Below are positions 32,906 through 37,356 of a stretch of DNA of 37,356 nucleotides, one piece after another (within the stretch, counting starts at the first letter, position 1; each line of letters begins with the position of its first letter). Location: contig JABEUV010000016.1 in NCBI GenBank assembly GCA_013044195.1, positions 1 through 37,356 of the forward strand, in the 5' to 3' direction. The translations under genes were made by a program, and so were the position numbers. The notes beneath the pieces were generated by a model. That model searched no databases and was not told the DNA's origin. It saw only the letters and a program-made list of their open reading frames with translations. The stretch is from Elusimicrobiota bacterium (lineage in GTDB: Bacteria; Elusimicrobiota; Elusimicrobia; UBA1565; UBA9628).

Positions 32906-34182
32906 GGCGCTCTTAGCTCCCGTCCGACGATGCGGCTCAACTCGGCCAGCCGCTGCTCGTATTCCTCGATATCCTGCAGATACTCCAAACGATAGTTCAG
33001 CAGCGACCTTTGGGCGTCGAGAAGGTCGAGGAAGGAGTTTGCGCCCGTCATATAGCCGGACCCGGCGACGGCGAGGGCTTCGCTCGCCTGGGGCAGCAAT
33101 GTGGTCCGATAGGCGTCGGCCAGGCGCTTGGCCGTCCGCGCCCGCGCCCAGGCCGTCCTCAGGTCGGCCGACGTTCCCACCCGCATGGCCTGTAGCTCGG
33201 CCTCGGAGCTTGCCTTTTGCGCGCGCGCCTCGTCGACCTTGGCCAGCGGCTTCCAAAACCAGAGCGGCACCGTGAATCCGACCACGGCGTCGCGCGAGCT
33301 GCCTCCGGGCTCCGTCGGCGCGTCGCGGTAGCGGAACTGGAGCATGAGATCGGGAAGGAACGCGGACTTGGCCAGGGAGAGATCGAGCGCCGCCTTGCGG
33401 GTCTCAAGCGTGGCCTGCCGAAGCTCCGGCCGCCCCGACTGCGCGTCGGCCTCCAGGCGGTCAAGCGGAAGGTCCAGGTCGCCCGGGTCGGGATCGGCGG
33501 GCGTTCCCAGCGGGACGCGCTCGTCGCGGTTGAGCAGGGCGTTGAGCTGGGCCTCGTCCGCCTCTTTTTCCCGATCGACGGCGACCACAAGATCGAGCAT
33601 CCGCGTCAGTTCGGTCTGCGCCTTGAGCGCGTCAAGCTGGCTGGAGCGGCCGGCGGCGTATTTCGACTCCGCGACTTTCGAGAAGCGGCGCATGATCTCG
33701 ACGTTCTCATTGAAGATGTCGAGCGCGCGATACGCCAGAAAAAGTCCGGCGTAGGCCTGCTCGGCCTGGGACGAAACCTCGCGGACCTTGGCGCGGTAGG
33801 CCTGCTCGGCGATCTCGGCCTCGCGCTGCGCCCGGCTGTGCCGGAAATAGAGGGTGGTCGGAAACGGCGTCTCCTGGGTGACGGCGATGTTCTTCTCCAT
33901 GGCGTTGTTGATGATGTTTCCGTTGAGCGGAGCGTACATCCGCTCGATGTCGACGCGCGGCTTGTCGGGCGTTGCGGCCTGCACGATCCGCTTTTGCGCC
34001 GCCTCCCAGCGGGCTTTCGCCGCGGCGATCTCCGGGTTGTCGCTCTCGACGACGGCCAGCACTTGAGCGAGGGTGATCGTGCCGGAGGAAACGAAGGCCG
34101 CCGTCTGAGCCGCGGCCGGATGTGACACGGCCAAGGAAACGGCTGGAATCATCAAAATGCACCGCCAAGTTCGCATGCTCAC
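32902..34182 (-). CDS. Outer-membrane efflux protein (TolC family, CusC/CzcC-like)
   Basis: About 426 residues with a signal peptide MRTWRCILMIPAVSLAVSHPAAAQ and the two-repeat OEP domain (LAQVLAVVESDNPEIAAAKARWE; AALDLSLAKSAFLPDLMLQFRYRD). There is no lipobox, unlike the other outer-membrane factor in this window. The start is uncertain. GTG 34182 is 8 nt after GGAGG, ATG 34176 starts the signal most cleanly, and ATG 34203 would overlap the upstream stop as ATGA, as at other junctions in this operon. It forms the exit duct for the CusBA-like pump encoded directly downstream. Confidence 0.9.
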   Translation of the reverse strand: MSMRTWRCILMIPAVSLAVSHPAAAQTAAFVSSGTITLAQVLAVVESDNPEIAAAKARWEAAQKRIVQAATPDKPRVDIERMYAPLNGNIINNAMEKNIAVTQETPFPTTLYFRHSRAQREAEIAEQAYRAKVREVSSQAEQAYAGLFLAYRALDIFNENVEIMRRFSKVAESKYAAGRSSQLDALKAQTELTRMLDLVVAVDREKEADEAQLNALLNRDERVPLGTPADPDPGDLDLPLDRLEADAQSGRPELRQATLETRKAALDLSLAKSAFLPDLMLQFRYRDAPTEPGGSSRDAVVGFTVPLWFWKPLAKVDEARAQKASSEAELQAMRVGTSADLRTAWARARTAKRLADAYRTTLLPQASEALAVAGSGYMTGANSFLDLLDAQRSLLNYRLEYLQDIEEYEQRLAELSRIVGRELRAP

Positions 34183-34199
34183 GGTTTTATCCTCCGTCC

Positions 34200-34634
34200 T
34201 CATGGCTCGCTTGCGTTCGTTCCCATGTTGTAAGTAAAAACCAGTTCGCCGCCCAGATAGGCCGTGGCGAGCAGCGCGCCCGCGCAGGCCAGCCAAGCGG
34301 CGATAAAAAGCCTCGATCCACGGTCCTTGAAAAATTTCCTCCACAACGAGAGCGCCGAGAAGACTCCGACCGTCCAGAACGCCAGCGCCTTATGATCGGC
34401 AAGCGTCTCCCACGCCGGCGGCACATGCGGCGCCGTTTTCTCGGCAAACAGGCCCAGGCCCATCGCCGCCCAAGCCGACGCCGTCCCCAGCCACAAGAGC
34501 CATGAGACGGCGTCGGCCAGCCAGCCCCGCTTCCCGCCGCTGACCCGATCGGCCACACCGCCCGCGAGGCCCGTCAAGAGCAGCGCGATCGGGAAATGGA
34601 CGAACGCCGCGTGCAGGACGTAGAGCTTGGGCAT
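34200..34634 (-). CDS. DUF2231-type integral membrane protein
   Basis: 144 residues with four hydrophobic helices: VHFPIALLLTGLAGGVA, VSWLLWLGTASAWAAMGLGLFA, ALAFWTVGVFSALSLW and LFIAAWLACAGALLATAYLG. The HAAFVHFPIALLL start and the HVPPAWETLADHKALAFW segment match the DUF2231 family, whose members are often near metal-resistance genes. Conserved His residues on the first and third helices could bind metal or heme. It starts 3 bp after the stop of the upstream gene. Function unknown; context suggests a role in metal-ion handling at the inner membrane. Confidence 0.8.
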   Translation of the reverse strand: MPKLYVLHAAFVHFPIALLLTGLAGGVADRVSGGKRGWLADAVSWLLWLGTASAWAAMGLGLFAEKTAPHVPPAWETLADHKALAFWTVGVFSALSLWRKFFKDRGSRLFIAAWLACAGALLATAYLGGELVFTYNMGTNASEP

Positions 34635-34637
34635 CGC

Positions 34638-35033
34638 TCACTCCATGACGACGCTTTCGACGGCGATGGCTTGGACTCCGCCGCGCTCGTAGGCGTCGCC
34701 CTTGACCGTCATCGTGTCGCCGACCATCTCCCGGGCCTGCTCGTAGGGCTTGCGGGCCTTGGCCGAGGAGTGGTCTTCGATGAGCAGGTAGACCTTTCCG
34801 TCCTGAGTCAGTATGCCCAGCGGCGCCCCGTTCTTGATGCACATCCGGGCGCATTCGACGTGCTTCTTGCCCTTGCCCTCGTGGGGCATGTAGCAGAACA
34901 TGTCGAGGAGTTCGCCCTTGACCGTGACCTCCTTGCCTCCCGCGCCATGTTCCGCGTCATGGCCCGAATGCGACCAGGCGTATCCACCAAGGGCGACGAC
35001 CGACAGTGCGGCGACGAGAAGTGACTTCTTCAT
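34638..35033 (-). CDS. Small exported Cys/His/Met-rich protein, probable metal ligand
   Basis: 131 residues with a signal peptide (MKKSLLVAALSVVALGGYAWS), a His-rich stretch (SHSGHDAEHG), then a compact domain GELLDMFCYMPHEGKGKKHVECARMCIKNGAPLGIL with Cys, His and Met at conserved-looking spacing (C-x14-C-x3-C, with HxxC). A beta-strand tail follows (VYLLIEDH, MTVKGDAYERGGVQAIAVESV). I recall similar small proteins in metal-resistance operons but can give no family name with certainty. GGAGA precedes the ATG. It probably binds copper in the periplasm ahead of the efflux genes; this is inference from ligands and position. Confidence 0.75.
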   Translation of the reverse strand: MKKSLLVAALSVVALGGYAWSHSGHDAEHGAGGKEVTVKGELLDMFCYMPHEGKGKKHVECARMCIKNGAPLGILTQDGKVYLLIEDHSSAKARKPYEQAREMVGDTMTVKGDAYERGGVQAIAVESVVME

Positions 35034-35130
35034 TGCAGTATCTCCATAATGTGGGCAGTGCGGCTGTCGAACGGACCACGGACGCAAAGCGCCCGGACAC
35101 AAGACATGGGAACCCGGGCAAGCCGGGAGT

Positions 35131-35538
35131 TTAGAGGACGGCGAGGAGGGACGGCGGAGGGCGAGGCCCCCGCAGGGCGCCGGCAAGGAGGGACGATTCG
35201 GCGCCCGGAGGCGCGCGTGAGGAAAACGCGATTCGAGCCGGCGCGTCGGAACTTGCCGCCGATCGGTCGACGCAGATCAAGACGACCGCGTCGATCGGCG
35301 CGGGCAGCGCCGCCCGTGCAGGAAGCAGGGCGGACGCGGCATTCGGCCCGCGAACGCAGCACGGCGCCTGAGAACGGCGGGAGGGCGCGCCCTGAGCATG
35401 GCCGCGACAGTGGCCGCAAGCCTCAGCGACGGCCGCAGGCGCCGCGGAAAAATCCAGCGCGCACGCCTGGCGGCACAAGCCCGCGCATAGGCAGACGACC
35501 ATCACCGTCAGCGTCGTCACACGCCGCAAATGCAACAT
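35131..35538 (-). CDS. First gene of the metal operon: small exported Cys-rich protein
   Basis: 135 residues. A signal-like N-terminus (VTTLTVMVVCLCAGLCRQACA) is followed by a CxxCxxH motif and a CC pair (EACGHCRGHAQG, QAPCCVRG), then a low-complexity Ala/Pro/Ser tail. No family recognised. Such small Cys/His proteins often head copper-efflux operons. ATG 35538 lies 5 nt after a TATACT -10 with a perfect-spacing TTGACT -35, so it should be translated from a leaderless transcript. The tail may be out of frame or disordered; the Cys motif region is the best-supported part. Confidence 0.6.
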   Translation of the reverse strand: MLHLRRVTTLTVMVVCLCAGLCRQACALDFSAAPAAVAEACGHCRGHAQGAPSRRSQAPCCVRGPNAASALLPARAALPAPIDAVVLICVDRSAASSDAPARIAFSSRAPPGAESSLLAGALRGPRPPPSLLAVL

Positions 35539-35543
35539 GGCGT

Positions 35544-35572
35544 AGTATAACCCCGACGCCGCGAAAAGTCAA
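35544..35572 (-). promoter_or_regulatory. Strong promoter of the metal-efflux operon
   Basis: TTGACT (35567-35572) and TATACT (35544-35549) are separated by exactly 17 bp on the minus strand, five of six matches in each box. Transcription should begin at or beside the ATG at 35538. The region is AT-rich against a GC-rich background. I found no regulator gene in the window and no clear dyad overlapping the boxes. Confidence 0.75.
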
Positions 35573-35685
35573 ATTTCAAAAGTACCCGCCGCGGCGGGAA
35601 GCGGCCTGACGCGGCGTCTTAATCTTTAAGGAACGAGGGCTTCTGTTTTGCTAAGACATTCCCATAAAGCCGCAGGGAGAACGCC

Positions 35686-35979
35686 ATGAGCGACGCCGCC
35701 TATCAAGAACGCCTGGAGATCGACTACCCGAGCGAGGGGGAGCACATAGACCTCTCGGGCTATACGTTCCGCGTGGGCGCCGATCAGGCTCTGGCCTTCG
35801 CCGAAGTCTCCATCGACCGCGGCCCCTGGCTTGCCTGCCGCCAGGCCTGCGGCTTATGGTGGTACGACTGGACCGGCTACGCGCCCGGAGAGCACGCGGT
35901 GTCCGCGCGCGCCGTGGCGCAGGGCGGACGCACTTTGAACTCCACCCCGCGCCGCTTCGTCGTCGACGCCAAGCGCTGA
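35686..35979 (+). CDS. Small cytoplasmic Ig-like-fold protein
   Basis: 97 residues with no signal. The pattern IDYPSEGEHIDLSGYTFRVGAD, then FAEVSIDRGPWLACR, WWYDWTGYAPGEHAVSARAVAQGG and TPRRFVV resembles a single bacterial Ig-like / Mo-cofactor-oxidase dimerisation-type beta-sandwich (VSIDxGxW...GxHxVxxRA). A good GGGAGA Shine-Dalgarno lies before ATG 35686. It is a stand-alone domain, so a binding partner is likely; function unknown. It converges on glyS with 22 bp between stops. Confidence 0.75.
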   Translation: MSDAAYQERLEIDYPSEGEHIDLSGYTFRVGADQALAFAEVSIDRGPWLACRQACGLWWYDWTGYAPGEHAVSARAVAQGGRTLNSTPRRFVVDAKR

Positions 35980-36001
35980 ACGCGACCGAGCGCGGCCGTC
36001 T

Positions 36002-37356
36002 TTATGCGGCCGGCGTCTGGATTTCCGAAAGATCCGCGACGCGCTTGAAGGCGCCGACCAGTCGCGCCAGCAGGGCGAGGCGCTGAAGCTTCAGCGCCTC
36101 GTCGTCGACCATGACCATGACGTTCTCGAAGAATCCGTCCAGGTGCGGCTTGATGGAGACCAGGCCGCCGAGCGCGCCCGCGTAGTCGCCGTCAGTCACG
36201 CGCGAGGCGACCTGGGCCTCGGCGCTCTGAACGGCGTCGTAAAGAGCCAGTTCGGCCTTGTCGACCAGTCGTGCGCGATCACCGACGACGCCGCGCTCCG
36301 CGCCCTTCGATTGCTTCAAGATGTTCGACGCGCGCTTGAAGGCCGCGGCGAGCGCCTCGAAGGACGGATCGCGGCGCGCGCCCTGCAAGGCCTTGAGGCG
36401 CTTCAGCGCGGCGGGAAGATCGCGGAGCGCGCCGGCGCGGACCGCGCGGATCTCGTCGACCGCGAAGCCCTGCTCCTCGAAATAGGACGTCGCCCGTCCC
36501 CAGACGAAATCGGCGAGTTTGGCCGACAGACTTTCGGGATCGGAAGAGCGAACCGGCTGAGCCTCGGCGGCGTTCTTGAACGCCTCTAAAAGATCGATCG
36601 ACAGATTCCTTTCAATGACGATGCGCACCGCGCCCAGGGCCTGACGGCGCAAGGCATAGGGGTCGGCCGAACCGGTGGGAATTAAGCCGACGGCGAAGCA
36701 GCCGGCCAGGCTGTCGAGCTTGCCCGCCAGCGACACGACGGCGGCCTCCGCCGTCGCGGGAACGGGACTTTTTGCCGCGACGGGGAAATAAAACTGCTCG
36801 ATGGCGACGGCGACGTTCTCCGCCATCTGTTCACGCCGCGCATAGACGCCGCCCATCGTGCCTTGAAGTTCCGGGAATTCCTTGACGACGTCCGTGACGA
36901 GATCGGCATAAGCGACCCGTGTTGCGTGAACGACGACGCTCTGGTCGACCGCGGCGCCCAATGCTCCACAGAGGTCGGAAGCGATATTGCCCACGCGCGT
37001 TCGCTTGCCCTCCATGCTGCCGAGTTCTTGCTGATAAGTCACCTTCGACAGCATCGGAAGCCTCGCCGCCAAGTGACCGGCGCAGTCGCGGCCGAAGAAG
37101 AAGGCGGCGTCGTTGAAGCGCGCCTCCAGCACCCGTCGGTAGCCTTCGGCCACCAATTTATTTCCTTCGGAGCGGCCGTCTCGCACGCCGATGAAGGCGG
37201 GCAGAAGTCCGCCCTTCGCGTCGATCACCGGGAAGAATTTCAACTGCTTCTTCATCACCAGCTTGAGCAGGGCCGCGGGCAGGCGCAGGTGCTCGTCGCG
37301 CAAGCGCACGACCACGGCGGAGGGATGCTCGACCATGTCCACGGTCTCGCGCACCA
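36002..37356 (-). CDS. glyS: Glycyl-tRNA synthetase beta subunit (5' part outside the window)
   Basis: About 451 codons of the C-terminal two thirds; the gene runs off the right edge. Family segments: VVRLRDEHLRLPAALL, FFPVIDAKGGLLPAFIGVRDG, VLEARFNDAAFFFGRD, LGSMEGKRTRV, ELQGTMGGVYA, PTGSADPYALRRQALGAVRI, SNILKQ and FFENVMVMVDD in the expected order, ending with the usual anticodon-binding DALR-like tail. It acts with GlyQ to charge tRNA-Gly; GlyQ would be expected upstream beyond the edge. The alpha2beta2 type is common in bacteria. Confidence 0.95.
   Translation of the reverse strand, partial: VRETVDMVEHPSAVVVRLRDEHLRLPAALLKLVMKKQLKFFPVIDAKGGLLPAFIGVRDGRSEGNKLVAEGYRRVLEARFNDAAFFFGRDCAGHLAARLPMLSKVTYQQELGSMEGKRTRVGNIASDLCGALGAAVDQSVVVHATRVAYADLVTDVVKEFPELQGTMGGVYARREQMAENVAVAIEQFYFPVAAKSPVPATAEAAVVSLAGKLDSLAGCFAVGLIPTGSADPYALRRQALGAVRIVIERNLSIDLLEAFKNAAEAQPVRSSDPESLSAKLADFVWGRATSYFEEQGFAVDEIRAVRAGALRDLPAALKRLKALQGARRDPSFEALAAAFKRASNILKQSKGAERGVVGDRARLVDKAELALYDAVQSAEAQVASRVTDGDYAGALGGLVSIKPHLDGFFENVMVMVDDEALKLQRLALLARLVGAFKRVADLSEIQTPAA

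Noticed and set aside
35993-36012. CGGCCG hairpin between convergent stops as a terminator
   Set aside because: CGGCCG is itself palindromic and common in GC-rich DNA, and no T-run follows on either strand.
1-37356. CRISPR arrays, tRNA or rRNA genes, insertion sequences, integrases, attachment sites
   Set aside because: No regularly spaced direct repeats, no cloverleaf or rRNA-like sequence and no transposase or integrase motifs were found on reading both strands.

Overview
The window is GC-rich DNA (GC-dominated third codon positions) from a Gram-negative bacterium. It encodes two complete RND efflux systems with outer-membrane factors, lipoprotein signals, a PilZ protein and a split-type glycyl-tRNA synthetase beta subunit. 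GTG and TTG starts and 1-8 bp gene overlaps are common. Several genes begin only 5-7 nt after a -10-like hexamer, which suggests leaderless transcripts. The overall style is compatible with an uncultured lineage such as Elusimicrobiota, but nothing here proves the taxon.
Layout: (1) 1-3915: an edge-truncated methyltransferase, then a divergent operon for a NitT/TauT-type ABC importer (binding protein, permease, ATPase) plus an amidohydrolase. (2) 4016-12376: two convergent gene sets. On the plus strand are a sulfotransferase-like protein, an arginine-deiminase/amidinotransferase-fold enzyme and a second sulfotransferase. On the minus strand are an RmlD-like reductase, a methyltransferase, a degenerate rubrerythrin-like protein, a GyrB-type GHKL ATPase whose TOPRIM half is replaced by a methyltransferase, and a TPR protein. 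This is the most unusual part of the window and looks like a small-molecule or macromolecule modification locus. (3) 12493-20113: a lytic transglycosylase and a lipoprotein, two very large coiled-coil proteins encoded by overlapping genes, an anchored Arg/Pro-rich protein, and a PilZ protein. (4) 20168-22262: a small unknown protein followed directly by glutamine-dependent NAD synthetase. (5) 22327-35538: a 13-kb minus-strand metal-efflux region. It starts at a strong leaderless promoter and holds small secreted metal-binding proteins, a DUF2231-type membrane protein, a CusCBA-like Cu(I)/Ag(I) system, an HMA-domain protein, a small gene with an apparent frameshift, a PepSY-like protein, and a second RND tripartite set with a strikingly short adaptor. 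(6) 35686-end: a small Ig-like protein and the C-terminal two thirds of GlyS.
The metal-efflux genes fit one job: periplasmic metal capture, adaptor delivery, RND export and outer-membrane exit. The region 2 genes have no obvious housekeeping role together. Their combination (sulfation, guanidino chemistry, methylation, an NDP-sugar-type reductase, an ATP-driven GyrB-type clamp) is what deserves follow-up.
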